Positions 1 to 7,841 of a DNA stretch of 64,000 bases are shown one piece after another. Every line of letters begins with the position of its first letter. Position 1 is the stretch's first letter. This DNA is from JABMRF01 sp964584985 (lineage in GTDB: Bacteria > Patescibacteriota > Patescibacteriia > UBA11705 > JABHMO01). The notes below the pieces were generated by a model, which made no database searches, was not told where the DNA came from, and was given only the letters and a program-made list of their open reading frames with translations. The DNA lies in assembly GCA_964584985.1 (NCBI GenBank), contig CAZPBK010000003.1, positions 11,284-75,283 of the forward strand, given 5' to 3'. A program made the position numbers and the translations under genes.

Positions 1-58
1 CTTCCACCGCTTCTCCCTTTAATCCGATGGTTGTGCAAGTTTTTATTTTAGAGAGCAT
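1..58 (-). CDS. comM: ComM/YifB-type Mg-chelatase-like ATPase, N-terminal fragment
   Basis: Only the first 19 codons lie in the window; the gene runs off the left edge. They read MLSKIKTCTTIGLKG and onward, which matches the usual start of the YifB/ComM family, where a Lon-protease-like domain precedes an AAA+ Mg-chelatase domain. In other bacteria ComM helps integrate DNA during transformation. It is the last gene of a minus-strand run (zinc finger, lspA, thiol-redox protein, comM) with 12 bp to its neighbour. With so little sequence the call rests on the N-terminal motif alone. Confidence 0.5.
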   Translation of the reverse strand, partial: MLSKIKTCTTIGLKGEAVE

Positions 59-70
59 TTTATTTTAATT

Positions 71-610
71 TTAAAGTTTGTTGATTAAAAGAACACCTCC
101 TCCGATTGCTCCCACGGCCAAAACAATCCAACCTATAAATTTTTTATCTCTTTCTTGTTCAAAATTAAATTGTTGTTCTTTGGGCATAATTTCTTGGAGT
201 TTTTTATTAACAAAATTTTCAGCATCAAGGCATTTGTTAACCGGCAGAGAACAAAATTCAACGGCTGAACGGAGTTCATTTTCTTTGTAGCCTTTTATAA
301 ATTTATCGCCTATAAAAGTTATGGGAATAGCTTCCGGGCTGGTTTGGTAAACCGCAGTGAATTGGACAAATTTTTCATATTCAGGTTTGTTTTTTACATT
401 GAATTGATGAATGTTTAGATGGGGATATTCCTTATTTTTTAAAGTTTGTAAAAATGAGATTGTTTTGGCGCAATAAGGACATCCGGTTTGAGTGAAAACA
501 TAAATATCCATTTTTTTATCGGAGGTTTGAGCTTGGGTTATATTTAAAAAAGCAAAACCGCTGATTATAAAAATAAAGCTCAGTGCAAGTAAAAAAAATT
601 TTTTTCTCAT
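71..610 (-). CDS. Membrane-anchored glutaredoxin/thioredoxin-like protein (CPYC)
   Basis: The 179-residue protein has a hydrophobic N-terminal segment (about residues 5-27, signal peptide or anchor), a thioredoxin-fold domain with the redox motif C44-P-Y-C47, the cis-proline region AIPITFIG near residue 95, and a second hydrophobic helix at about 157-176. Two further cysteines lie near 119 and 126. The domain therefore sits outside the membrane, and a role in disulfide exchange or electron transfer to envelope proteins is likely. It lies 7 bp behind lspA. The CPYC motif is typical of glutaredoxins; the substrate is unknown. Confidence 0.75.
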   Translation of the reverse strand: MRKKFFLLALSFIFIISGFAFLNITQAQTSDKKMDIYVFTQTGCPYCAKTISFLQTLKNKEYPHLNIHQFNVKNKPEYEKFVQFTAVYQTSPEAIPITFIGDKFIKGYKENELRSAVEFCSLPVNKCLDAENFVNKKLQEIMPKEQQFNFEQERDKKFIGWIVLAVGAIGGGVLLINKL

Positions 611-617
611 AAAGTTT

Positions 618-1082
618 TTATTCTTTGAAATTTCTTATTATTAAATAAACTCCCGCGCTAACTATCACAATATCGGCAAAATTAAATGTCGGCCAAGTGA
701 AGGCGTTGAAACTTAATTGGATATAATCAAGAACCGCGCCTCTGAATATTCTGTCCATAAGATTTCCCAAGGATCCCCCGAGCAACATACTTAGAGGGAG
801 GATGTTTTTTTTAAAAAAACTTACAGTTTCATTAAAATGTTTTTTAAATAAATAAGCAAAAACAATTCCCAGAAAAAAATAGGCCAGCCAAGGAGAAATA
901 TTGATTCCAAAAGCCAGATTGGGATTAAATTGAGTTATCAATTTTAATTTTAAAAAACCGTTTTGTAATATAAAAATCCCGGAAGAAGGGATTTTTATAA
1001 AAGCTAAAATTTTCAATAGCTGATCTACAAAAAACAAACCGAAGATTAACAAAAAACTGACTATTTTATTTTTCCCGGTCAT
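618..1082 (-). CDS. lspA: Signal peptidase II (lipoprotein signal peptidase)
   Basis: This 154-residue membrane protein has four predicted hydrophobic segments and the family signatures GGSLGNLMDR (residues 102-111), VLDY (117-120) and FNFAD (133-137), which carry the conserved aspartates of the active site. LspA cleaves the signal peptide of diacylglyceryl-prolipoproteins in the cytoplasmic membrane, so the cell probably makes lipoproteins. Length is normal. The gene starts 3 bp after the zinc-finger gene and has no Shine-Dalgarno site, so it is probably co-transcribed with that gene. Confidence 0.93.
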   Translation of the reverse strand: MTGKNKIVSFLLIFGLFFVDQLLKILAFIKIPSSGIFILQNGFLKLKLITQFNPNLAFGINISPWLAYFFLGIVFAYLFKKHFNETVSFFKKNILPLSMLLGGSLGNLMDRIFRGAVLDYIQLSFNAFTWPTFNFADIVIVSAGVYLIIRNFKE

Positions 1083-1085
1083 TTA

Positions 1086-1454
1086 TTAAAGAGATTTTAG
1101 CTTTTTTTTACATTCAATGCAGGCGCCGGATGTCGGGCGAGCCAAAAGTCTTTTTGGTTCAATCGGATGTCCGCAATATTTACAATTGCCGTATTCTCCC
1201 TTGTCTATTCTTTTCAAAGCTTTTTTTACATCACGCAAGGATTTCTCTAAAGTATTTTCCAGAGATAGATTTAATCCGTATTTAGCTACTTCTGAAGTAT
1301 TGTCGGTTTCATCGTCGCCAATATCTTTGAATTGGGCGTCATAATCATCCGGATTGTGTGGATTTTTTTTAGCAAACTTGGAAAGTTCTTTTTCCAATCT
1401 TTCCTTTTCTTGCTCAAGCTTTTTTTTGATTTTTTCCAGTTCTTTTTTGGTCAT
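1086..1454 (-). CDS. DksA/TraR-family zinc-finger protein
   Basis: The 122-residue protein has a lysine/glutamate-rich N-terminal coiled coil (about 1-35), a linker containing the acidic motif GDDETDN, and a C-terminal four-cysteine zinc finger (C91, C94, C112, C115) in the usual DksA context GNCKYCGHPIEPKRL. DksA family members bind in the secondary channel of RNA polymerase and tune initiation, often with ppGpp. It is the first gene of the operon leading to lspA. The start is an AT-rich leader with no Shine-Dalgarno motif. It could instead be a YteA-type paralogue. Confidence 0.85.
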   Translation of the reverse strand: MTKKELEKIKKKLEQEKERLEKELSKFAKKNPHNPDDYDAQFKDIGDDETDNTSEVAKYGLNLSLENTLEKSLRDVKKALKRIDKGEYGNCKYCGHPIEPKRLLARPTSGACIECKKKLKSL

Positions 1455-1569
1455 ATGGTTTTTCTTATTAATACAATTTTATTATAGCTTGTTTTTTTGG
1501 TAAAAACAAGGTTTTTTTTAAGTAAAATAATTGTCACATAAATCTATTTTATTGTCAAAGAGTTAAATA

Positions 1570-1600
1570 AAAAACGCCCTTGTTAAAAGGACGCTTTTTA
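1570..1600 (-). terminator. Rho-independent terminator after the desulfoferrodoxin gene
   Basis: On the minus strand AGCGTCCTT and AAGGGCGT form a stem followed by a run of six T, just past the desulfoferrodoxin stop codon. It closes the oxygen-defence operon. Confidence 0.75.
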
Positions 1601-1607
1601 AGTGGCT

Positions 1608-1982
1608 TTATTTTTTCCAAAGTCCGTGTAAATTACAGTACGCCCGCGCCGTATAATCTTCCGGAGATTCGCTAAATACAGCTTCCGGTTTTTCTCCGGG
1701 TTTTAAAAAACGGCGAATTGATTTTGTTTCAGTTAAAAGTTCAATCCATTCAATGTGGTGTTCCTCACTCATGGGATGAGGATCTTCTCCAACTTTTATT
1801 TGTAAACCTTGATCGGTTTTTTTCACCACCGGCACATGTTTTTCCTCAGTCGCGTCAATGCTATTGCCTTGTTTAAGTTCCATTGGTTGGCCGCAACAAA
1901 CCAATTCACCTTTTCCGCTGTGAACAAGAATCACAATATTGCCGCAAACATTGCATTTGTAAACGCTGTGCATTTTTGGCAT
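1608..1982 (-). CDS. dfx: Desulfoferrodoxin (two-iron superoxide reductase)
   Basis: The 124-residue protein shows both iron centres. Center I is a desulforedoxin-like Cys4 site (C10, C13, C29, C30). Center II is the superoxide-reducing site with histidines H49, H69 and H75, the sulfur ligand C116 and H119 in the motif YCNLHG. It reduces superoxide to peroxide without releasing oxygen, which is typical of anaerobes or microaerophiles. It follows rubrerythrin by 19 bp and the Fur-like gene further upstream, so the three form an oxygen and peroxide defence unit. A terminator follows directly. Confidence 0.95.
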   Translation of the reverse strand: MPKMHSVYKCNVCGNIVILVHSGKGELVCCGQPMELKQGNSIDATEEKHVPVVKKTDQGLQIKVGEDPHPMSEEHHIEWIELLTETKSIRRFLKPGEKPEAVFSESPEDYTARAYCNLHGLWKK

Positions 1983-2001
1983 AAAAAAAGGAAGTTATTT
2001 T

Positions 2002-2571
2002 TTAGTATTCTTCGCATTTTACTTGATAATAGCCTTTGGGGTGATCACAGCTTGGACATATTTCCGGGGCTTCATTACCGGTATGAATATATCCGCATTC
2101 GCGGCAAACCCAAACCTTTTCTTCTGATTTTTCATGAACAGTGCCGGCCTCAACTTCGGCTAACAGTTTTCTGTATCTTTCTTCATGATGTTCTTCCGCT
2201 TTGGAGATTGACCGTAAGCGTTTGGCTATTTTTTCGTAACCTTCTTCTTCGGCAGTTTTGGCGAAATCAGGATACATTTCAGTGTTTTCGTAGTGTTCTC
2301 CTTCGGCCGCCGCTTTTAAGTTTTCAGCGGTATTTCCGTAGGTGGTTGGTGAAAAAGTTTCTACGGTTATTTTTGCTTGATCGCCTTTTAGTTCTTGAAT
2401 ATGTTCAAAAATTCTTTTGGCATGAACCAACTCTTGTTCGGCTGTTTCGGTAAACACTCCTGAAATTTGCTGATAGCCTTCTTTTTTAGCTACTTTGGCG
2501 TAATAAGTATAGCGATTTCTGGCTTGAGTTTCCCCAATAAAGGCCTTGGTTAAATTTTCCAGTGTTTTCAT
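2002..2571 (-). CDS. rbr: Rubrerythrin
   Basis: The protein is 189 residues from the second methionine (MKTLENLTKAF), which fits the family better than the ATG 13 codons upstream. The ferritin-like four-helix domain carries the carboxylate/His ligands E14, E47xxH50, E91 and E127 with H129. The C-terminal rubredoxin domain has C156-x2-C159 and C172-x2-C175. Rubrerythrin reduces hydrogen peroxide with electrons from rubredoxin or NADH donors. It lies between the Fur-like regulator and desulfoferrodoxin on one strand and would remove the peroxide that superoxide reductase makes. Confidence 0.95.
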   Translation of the reverse strand: MKTLENLTKAFIGETQARNRYTYYAKVAKKEGYQQISGVFTETAEQELVHAKRIFEHIQELKGDQAKITVETFSPTTYGNTAENLKAAAEGEHYENTEMYPDFAKTAEEEGYEKIAKRLRSISKAEEHHEERYRKLLAEVEAGTVHEKSEEKVWVCRECGYIHTGNEAPEICPSCDHPKGYYQVKCEEY

Positions 2572-2647
2572 ATTTTTTGTTTTTCCAAATAAGATGATTT
2601 TTATGATCAAATATCATAAAAAGATCTTTTTGAAAAATGTTATTAAT

Positions 2648-3043
2648 TTAGTTATTTATTTTATGATTTTTTTTACATTCATGACATTTTCCCACAAAAC
2701 TCATATTTATTTTTTGAATACGACCAAAAGAGTGCACCTTGGTATTTACATGATCTTTGATCATTTCGGTTGCACCTGTTTCCAGGTTCACATCCTTTAC
2801 CTTGCCACACATTTCACAGATAAAATGAAAATGTTTGTCTATTCTGGTGTGATATCTTTTTTGATTTCGTGCGTCGGTAATTGCTTTTACTTTATGATCG
2901 TTTTCCAAGGCTTTCAAGCGTTGAGAAAAATCCTCTTTAGATAATTCCGGTATTTTTATTTTAAGATCATCATAAATTTGCTTTTCCGTGGGATGTTTTT
3001 CCGGGAAAGTAAAATATTCCAGTATTTTTTTATTTAAATTCAT
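2648..3043 (-). CDS. Fur/PerR-family metalloregulator
   Basis: The 131-residue protein has a winged-helix N-terminus (about 1-65) and a dimerisation domain with the structural zinc cysteines C76, C79, C120 and C123. The metal-site histidines lie in HFHF (71-74) and DHVN (98-101). Its position directly ahead of rubrerythrin and desulfoferrodoxin argues for a PerR-like peroxide sensor rather than an iron-uptake regulator, but that is inference. A promoter-like TTTACT-16-TAAAAT and the partly palindromic TATAATCAATAATTGTTA lie just upstream and could serve autoregulation. Confidence 0.88.
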   Translation of the reverse strand: MNLNKKILEYFTFPEKHPTEKQIYDDLKIKIPELSKEDFSQRLKALENDHKVKAITDARNQKRYHTRIDKHFHFICEMCGKVKDVNLETGATEMIKDHVNTKVHSFGRIQKINMSFVGKCHECKKNHKINN

Positions 3044-3142
3044 GTTAATTTAACAATTATTGATTATAGGTTTATTTTATCATTAAAATTTAAAAAGTAA
3101 AACCTTAAAAAATTAATTTATAAGGCGGATAGTTTTTTAAAA

Positions 3143-3470
3143 ATAAAAAAGGCCCGAGATTCGTCCTTGTATTTGAATATTTGACGTCTCGGGCCGAACT
3201 TGTCCCGAGATTGACCATTTTGGATAACTTTAGAAGATGTTATCCGGGTGGCACAAAAAACTCGAGATGTGTGTGTTGGCATTTCTGACTTACCCCTTCC
3301 GGGAGAGAGCCGCGTGGGGATCTCCTTGTTTTTTTTCGTTTTTGTTTTTGTTTTTAGTGGAGAATTGGCAGAAAGAGTAAATCTTGCCAATGGAAGAAAG
3401 GGAATAGAGTGACTTTTTCCTAAAAGAACAGAAAGAACAGGGACAAAATTGATATGTGAACCAACTTTGT
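3143..3470 (-). ncRNA. Candidate structured RNA or leader with a switchable terminator
   Basis: A consensus promoter on the minus strand (TTGACA, 17 bp, TATAAT) would start an RNA near 3470. It ends at a strong terminator: GGCCCGAGACGTC pairs with GACGAATCTCGGGCC (AA bulge) before six T. A segment just upstream, TCTCGGG (3204-3210 read on the minus strand), can pair with the same CCCGAGA and would break the terminator. Other stems are ATTGGCA/TGCCAAT (3364-3391) and GGATAAC/GTTATCC (3222-3245). I recognise no RNA family. It could be a free small RNA or a regulatory leader for the Fur-rubrerythrin operon 100 bp further on. Confidence 0.6.
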
Positions 3471-3476
3471 ACTTAT

Positions 3477-3505
3477 ATTATATCACCGCCAAATACCGAT
3501 GTCAA
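3477..3505 (-). promoter_or_regulatory. Consensus sigma-70 promoter of the candidate RNA
   Basis: TTGACA and TATAAT are separated by exactly 17 bp on the minus strand, with no substitution from consensus. It is one of the strongest promoters in the window. Confidence 0.8.
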
Positions 3506-3576
3506 CATAAAAGAGTTTTTTCTTTAATATTTAGCTAAAATTGAAAAAGATTGACATAAAAAGCACTATTTTTCCC

Positions 3577-3613
3577 TGTGGATAACTCTGTGGATTAGTC
3601 TGACATATCCACA
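3577..3613. other. Cluster of three DnaA-box-like 9-mers
   Basis: TGTGGATAA (3577-3585) is the exact reverse complement of the DnaA box TTATCCACA. TGTGGATTA (3589-3597) and ATATCCACA (3605-3613) each differ at one base. They sit in 37 bp of otherwise AT-rich intergenic DNA. They may titrate DnaA or control transcription; the spacing alone does not prove an origin. Confidence 0.35.
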
Positions 3614-3625
3614 GCTTTGTATACA

Positions 3626-4858
3626 CTATTCTATACAAAGACGAATATTGGAGCTTGTTTTTTCAATAATATTTAGAACCTTAAAATTATTTGCTTTTAA
3701 TTCTTTATTAAGGTTTATACTGATATAAGGCTGGGAAAATATTCTATTTTTAAGCAAGCATTTATTAAAAGAGTTTTGAATTTTTTCATTGATGTTATTT
3801 TTTGGATGGTTGGATTTGATTTGCTTGGAAAATTCAACAGAAATTGTTTTTTTGTTGGCGGTGAGCTTAACTTGGAAGTTGTTTTCTTGGTCAATAAGGG
3901 TGTGTAAATTGTTTTGTATATCAAAGCTCCATTTTTCAGGGTCAGCTATTTTATGAATAGCCGGGGTTTGGTCGGGCAGGTATTTTTTTACTTGGGAAGG
4001 ATAAATAAAGCTTAAGCTTTTTTTTATAATTTGCTTTATTTGTTGTAAATTTCCTTGGTTTTCCAAGGTTAAAGTAAAGTTATTAGCATATTGTACTAAA
4101 TTTACCGGTTGATCTAAATTTTTAATAATATGAAAAGCCAAATTTTTCAGGCTGTGTTCGGCTTTTTTTTCGCCGGAAAATGCAACATTATATAAGGCAA
4201 ACTTATAATCATCTTGTATTTTGGGTTTGGGTAAAGGGTTTTTTGAAAAAATACTTTCTTGAATATTTATGTCCGCTTTTATTAAGTTATCCTTAATGTG
4301 TCCCTTAATCAGCAAAGGATTGCTGTTTAATCGTTTGGCAAAAGGAACAAAGGCTAATTTTTTTGGTCGAAGTATATAAGCATTAAAATCATTGACAAAG
4401 ATTTTCGGATTAAGATTCTTAAATTGTTCAGTTTTGTCTAAATTAAGTGGATAATTACCATAATTAAATTCAGGAAAATATAAAAAACCGTTATTTTGGC
4501 TATAAGGCAAATCATTATTTCCCAAAAAGGTTAAAGCCGGTCGGTTTTGTGGTGAAATGGAAAATATTTGGTCATTTAAGCTAAAAAAACCGATTTTTTT
4601 ATCCGAGACCTTTAGAAATTCCGACCAATGATACGGTTCGGTCGTACTATTATCGCTTAAAAAATTTAATAAATCTTGTGTTTTGCTTTGATTTAAGTCA
4701 TCAAGCTTTGTTTTGTCCAAAAAAATATAAAATTCAGATTCTTGAGGAACCTGCGCGCTCAAATTGTCATAATTTTGATTAAACAAAAACCACCAGCTAC
4801 CGATAAAAATAAGCAGGGCTAAACAGCAAAACCAGAATTTTAACCAAAATTTAGGCAT
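3626..4858 (-). CDS. Unrecognised single-pass membrane protein
   Basis: I do not recognise this 410-residue protein. It has a short basic start, one hydrophobic helix (about 8-27, with WFCCLALLIFIGSWWFLF) and a long extracytoplasmic region rich in Asn, Lys and Phe, without cysteine pairs or known catalytic motifs until two late cysteines. The region beginning ESEFYIFLDKTKLDDL could be a surface-protein fold. It stands alone between the candidate RNA and pnp, with no Shine-Dalgarno site. A 9-bp inverted repeat (CTTTGTATA, 8-nt loop, TATACAAAG, 3615-3640) overlaps the stop codon and may end its transcript. Confidence 0.6.
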   Translation of the reverse strand: MPKFWLKFWFCCLALLIFIGSWWFLFNQNYDNLSAQVPQESEFYIFLDKTKLDDLNQSKTQDLLNFLSDNSTTEPYHWSEFLKVSDKKIGFFSLNDQIFSISPQNRPALTFLGNNDLPYSQNNGFLYFPEFNYGNYPLNLDKTEQFKNLNPKIFVNDFNAYILRPKKLAFVPFAKRLNSNPLLIKGHIKDNLIKADINIQESIFSKNPLPKPKIQDDYKFALYNVAFSGEKKAEHSLKNLAFHIIKNLDQPVNLVQYANNFTLTLENQGNLQQIKQIIKKSLSFIYPSQVKKYLPDQTPAIHKIADPEKWSFDIQNNLHTLIDQENNFQVKLTANKKTISVEFSKQIKSNHPKNNINEKIQNSFNKCLLKNRIFSQPYISINLNKELKANNFKVLNIIEKTSSNIRLCIE

Positions 4859-4974
4859 GGAGTAAAGGTTTGTTTTTGATAATTAAGTTTTAATTATTAT
4901 ATCAAATTAAAGCCAAAAGACAATTATTAAAGAACAAGGATTTTTATTTTTAGAAGAAGTGGATTCTTTAAAAA

Positions 4975-5002
4975 CAAAAAACAGTCAAACGGCTGTTTTT
5001 TG
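4975..5002 (-). terminator. Rho-independent terminator of pnp
   Basis: AAAAAACAG and CTGTTTTTT form a stem with a short loop just past the pnp stop codon on the minus strand. Confidence 0.7.
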
Positions 5003-5014
5003 TTGGGAGTATTT

Positions 5015-7162
5015 TTAAGCTTGTTTAATGGATAAACCGATTTTTCCGTTTTCCGGATCAATCTTAATTATTTTCACTTTAACTTTTTGACCTTCTTTTA
5101 AGTATTTTCTAATATTTTCAATTCTTTTTTTATCGGTAATTTCTGAGATATGAACCATGCCTTCGGTGCCCGGAAAAATTTCCACAAAAGCGCCAAAATC
5201 CATAACCTTGGTAATAGTGCCGATGTAAACTTTGCCCATTTCCGGTTCTTGAGTAATATCTTTAATCATTTGTTTGGCTTTTTCCATACCTTTGGCTCCG
5301 ACTGAAGTGATAAATACACTGCCGTCGTCCTCAATGTCAATCTGTACATCGGTTTTTTCAATAATATCATTAATAACTTTGCCGCCCGGACCGATAACAT
5401 CTCGGATTTTGTCAGGATTGATTTTTATGGTTTCAATTCTTGGCGCATGTTCGGAAAGATCTTTTCTTGGTTCCGGGATGGCTTGTTCTATGTTATCCAA
5501 GATTTGATTCAAGGCCGGTCTGCCCTGTTCCAAAGCTTTTTCAATAATATCCAAGGTCAATCCGTTGGTTTTGGTGTCCATTTGGATGGAGGTTAAACCT
5601 TCTCTGGTCCCTGTAATCTTAAAATCCATACCGCCTGCTCCGTCTTCCAAATCTTGAATATCAGTTAAAATTTTATATTCTTTATATTTATCCGAAGAAG
5701 CCAAGCCCATAGCAATACCGGCTACCGGTCTTTTAATGGGTACGCCGGCGGCCATTAAAGCCAAAGTGGATCCGCAGGTTGAAGCCATGGAGCTGGAACC
5801 ATTGGAACCAAGCACTTCGGAAACCACGCGAATTGTGTAAGGAAATTTTTCTTTGTCCGGAATCATTGGACGCAAGGCTTTTTCAGCCAGAGCGCCGTGA
5901 CCGATTTCTCTTCTGCCGGTTCCTCGGATCGGAGCGGCTTCACCCACTGAGTACGGTGGGAAATTATAATGATGCATGTATCTTTTGGTGCCTACGGTTT
6001 CCATTTGATCCAGTGTTTGTTCATCGCCCGGAGCTCCCAAAGTGACAATAGAGATAACCTGAGTTTGTCCGCGATTAAAAAGTCCGGAGCCGTGAACTCT
6101 TGGAATTAAGTCCACGCTGGAATTTAGTTCGCGAATATCAGTTAAAGAGCGTCCGTCCACTCGCCTTTCTTGTTCAATCAGAGATTTGGTTATTTGATCA
6201 TCTACAAAACTGTCAAAAAATTCCATAACTTTTTGTCTTCTTTCTTTGCCAACTTGCTGTTCAATCAAATAGTTTTCACAAACTTGTCTGATATTTTCCA
6301 AAGTTTGTTTTCTTTGCTTTTTACTGGCTTTGGGTTGGTTGAACATTTGTTTTTCAAATTCTTCCTCGGCAATATGTTGACATTTTTCTTTAAGATTTTC
6401 TAATTTTTGTAAACTGTCTTTTTGATTTTTGTCCAGCTCCTCATGTATCTCCGGTTTTGGTAATTGACATTTTTCCTTACCCACCTGCTTTCTTATTTTT
6501 TCAATGAATTTGACCACCTTTTTTCCGTGTTTCATGCCGAATTTAAATGCTTCGTAAGCGGTTTTTTCATTCACTTCATCAGCCTCTGATTCCACCATGA
6601 TAACTTTGTCGGCGGTCATGGAAAAAGCCAAATCAAGTTTTGATTTTTCGCGGGCTTTGTAGGTTGGATTAATCACCCATTCATTGTCTATTTGTCCAAC
6701 ACGAATTCCGGCAATTGGTTCTTTAAAAGGAATATCAGATATATGTAAAGCGGTGGAAGCGCCGATAATGGCCGGGATATCCGGATCGTTTTCTTCGTCA
6801 ATGGAAAGAACGGTGACTACCACTTGAATGGAGTTGCGGATTGATTGATCAAATAAAGGCCTAAGTCCGCGATCAATCATTCTACCGGCTAAAACCGCTT
6901 CGTCGCTAGGTCTGGTTTCTCTTTTTATAAATCTGGAACCTTTGATCCGACCGGCGGCGTAAAGTTTTTCCGAGTATTCCACCATCAGTGGAAAATAATG
7001 CGCGTCTTCTCTAGGTTCGTCGTTCATGGTGGCTGTGGCCAGAACTACGGTTTCTCCGTATTGGACCAAGCAGCTACCATTGGCCTGTGCGGCCAAATTG
7101 CCGGTAGTGACTTTTAAAATTTTGCCGGCAATTTCCATTTCAAAAACATTTTTTTCTTTCAT
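5015..7162 (-). CDS. pnp: Polyribonucleotide nucleotidyltransferase (PNPase)
   Basis: About 715 residues from MKEKNVFEMEIAGKIL; upstream in-frame ATGs at 7180 and 7198 are possible but less like the family. Domains in order are a first RNase PH core, an alpha-helical linker rich in Lys/Gln, a second RNase PH core with GTGRREIGHGALAE and ITGTREGLTSIQMD, a KH domain containing IGPGGKVINDI, and a C-terminal S1 domain (GTITKVMDFGAFVEI). PNPase degrades RNA phosphorolytically from the 3' end. It lies behind rpsO as in many bacteria, separated by a stable hairpin. Confidence 0.97.
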   Translation of the reverse strand: MKEKNVFEMEIAGKILKVTTGNLAAQANGSCLVQYGETVVLATATMNDEPREDAHYFPLMVEYSEKLYAAGRIKGSRFIKRETRPSDEAVLAGRMIDRGLRPLFDQSIRNSIQVVVTVLSIDEENDPDIPAIIGASTALHISDIPFKEPIAGIRVGQIDNEWVINPTYKAREKSKLDLAFSMTADKVIMVESEADEVNEKTAYEAFKFGMKHGKKVVKFIEKIRKQVGKEKCQLPKPEIHEELDKNQKDSLQKLENLKEKCQHIAEEEFEKQMFNQPKASKKQRKQTLENIRQVCENYLIEQQVGKERRQKVMEFFDSFVDDQITKSLIEQERRVDGRSLTDIRELNSSVDLIPRVHGSGLFNRGQTQVISIVTLGAPGDEQTLDQMETVGTKRYMHHYNFPPYSVGEAAPIRGTGRREIGHGALAEKALRPMIPDKEKFPYTIRVVSEVLGSNGSSSMASTCGSTLALMAAGVPIKRPVAGIAMGLASSDKYKEYKILTDIQDLEDGAGGMDFKITGTREGLTSIQMDTKTNGLTLDIIEKALEQGRPALNQILDNIEQAIPEPRKDLSEHAPRIETIKINPDKIRDVIGPGGKVINDIIEKTDVQIDIEDDGSVFITSVGAKGMEKAKQMIKDITQEPEMGKVYIGTITKVMDFGAFVEIFPGTEGMVHISEITDKKRIENIRKYLKEGQKVKVKIIKIDPENGKIGLSIKQA

Positions 7163-7252
7163 AATTTTTGGACTGATCATCAGATTCCAGATCTCCATAT
7201 TTTGGAAATCTATTTATCCAATGATCAGCATTTTATTTTTTATTATATGAAA

Positions 7253-7280
7253 GCAGATCCCGAGCAATTTCGGGACCTGC
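7253..7280 (-). promoter_or_regulatory. rpsO-pnp intercistronic hairpin
   Basis: GCAGGTCCCGA and TCGGGATCTGC form an 11-bp stem (one G-U or mismatch) with a 6-nt loop between rpsO and pnp. No T-run follows, so it looks more like an RNA processing site than a terminator. In Escherichia coli the rpsO-pnp spacer holds an RNase III stem used for PNPase autoregulation; a similar use here is inference. Confidence 0.5.
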
Positions 7281-7288
7281 CAACATTG

Positions 7289-7651
7289 TTATTCGCTTTT
7301 TGTTGTTACTTCATCTTTTTTTTCTTCTCCCGCCACTTTTTCCGATAAAACTTTTTCTATTTCTTCTTGTTTTCCTGATTTATCCAAAGGTTTTAGTTTT
7401 AATTCTTTTATTAAATTTTCATAGCTTTCTCTATTATCCACCATTAGATACCTTAGCAATCTGCGTCGTTCCCCGACTTTTTTCAAAAGTCCTCTTCTGG
7501 AGGAATGGTCATGTTTGTGTTTTTGCAAATGTTTGGTTAAATCTTTAATCTCTTCAGTTAAAATGGCGATTTGCACTTCAGCTGATCCGGTGTCAGTTTC
7601 GTGAGTCTTAAATTTGTTGATGATTTGTTGCTTTTTTTTAGCATCCAACAT
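7289..7651 (-). CDS. rpsO: Ribosomal protein S15
   Basis: The first 90 residues are a standard S15, with HETDTGSAEVQIAILTEEI and HDHSSRRGLLKKVGERRRLL. A charged tail of about 30 residues (Glu/Lys-rich) is added at the C-terminus, as in several other proteins here. S15 binds 16S rRNA early in assembly of the small subunit. The gene starts without a Shine-Dalgarno site. A promoter-like TTGCCA-17-TAGTGT lies about 100 bp upstream, leaving a leader that could fold for S15 autoregulation. Confidence 0.97.
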   Translation of the reverse strand: MLDAKKKQQIINKFKTHETDTGSAEVQIAILTEEIKDLTKHLQKHKHDHSSRRGLLKKVGERRRLLRYLMVDNRESYENLIKELKLKPLDKSGKQEEIEKVLSEKVAGEEKKDEVTTKSE

Positions 7652-7800
7652 AGTTTTTCGCGTTCCACAGCTCGGCCGAATATTCTATGAATATACCAAA
7701 GCCTAAGCCGCAGAGACGATAATTTATTATGCTTATACACTAGCATTATTTTTATATTTTGGCAAGTGTTTTTGTGAAAGAACAGTATTATCTTGTTTAA

Positions 7801-7828
7801 AAAAAAGCGAGCTTGCGTGCAAGCTCGC
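7801..7828 (-). terminator. Strong terminator after the 7842-8717 gene
   Basis: GCGAGCTTG and CAAGCTCGC form a perfect 9-bp stem with a 4-nt loop, followed by six T on the minus strand. Confidence 0.9.
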
Positions 7829-7841
7829 CATACTTTTCAAA

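Noticed and set aside
1809..2453. Open reading frame of 214 codons on the plus strand
   Set aside because: It is antisense to desulfoferrodoxin and rubrerythrin, both certain genes, and its Phe/Leu/Arg-rich product is typical of a shadow frame.
3246..3254. GGGTGGCAC, resembling a T-box antiterminator core
   Set aside because: The T-box core is followed by CGCG and lies ahead of an aminoacyl-tRNA synthetase gene; neither holds here, and the promoter and terminator are on the other strand.
3118..3390. Open reading frame of 90 codons on the minus strand
   Set aside because: It lies inside the candidate structured RNA and ends in its terminator; the composition (Lys/Thr/Arg runs) and lack of a start signal argue against a protein.
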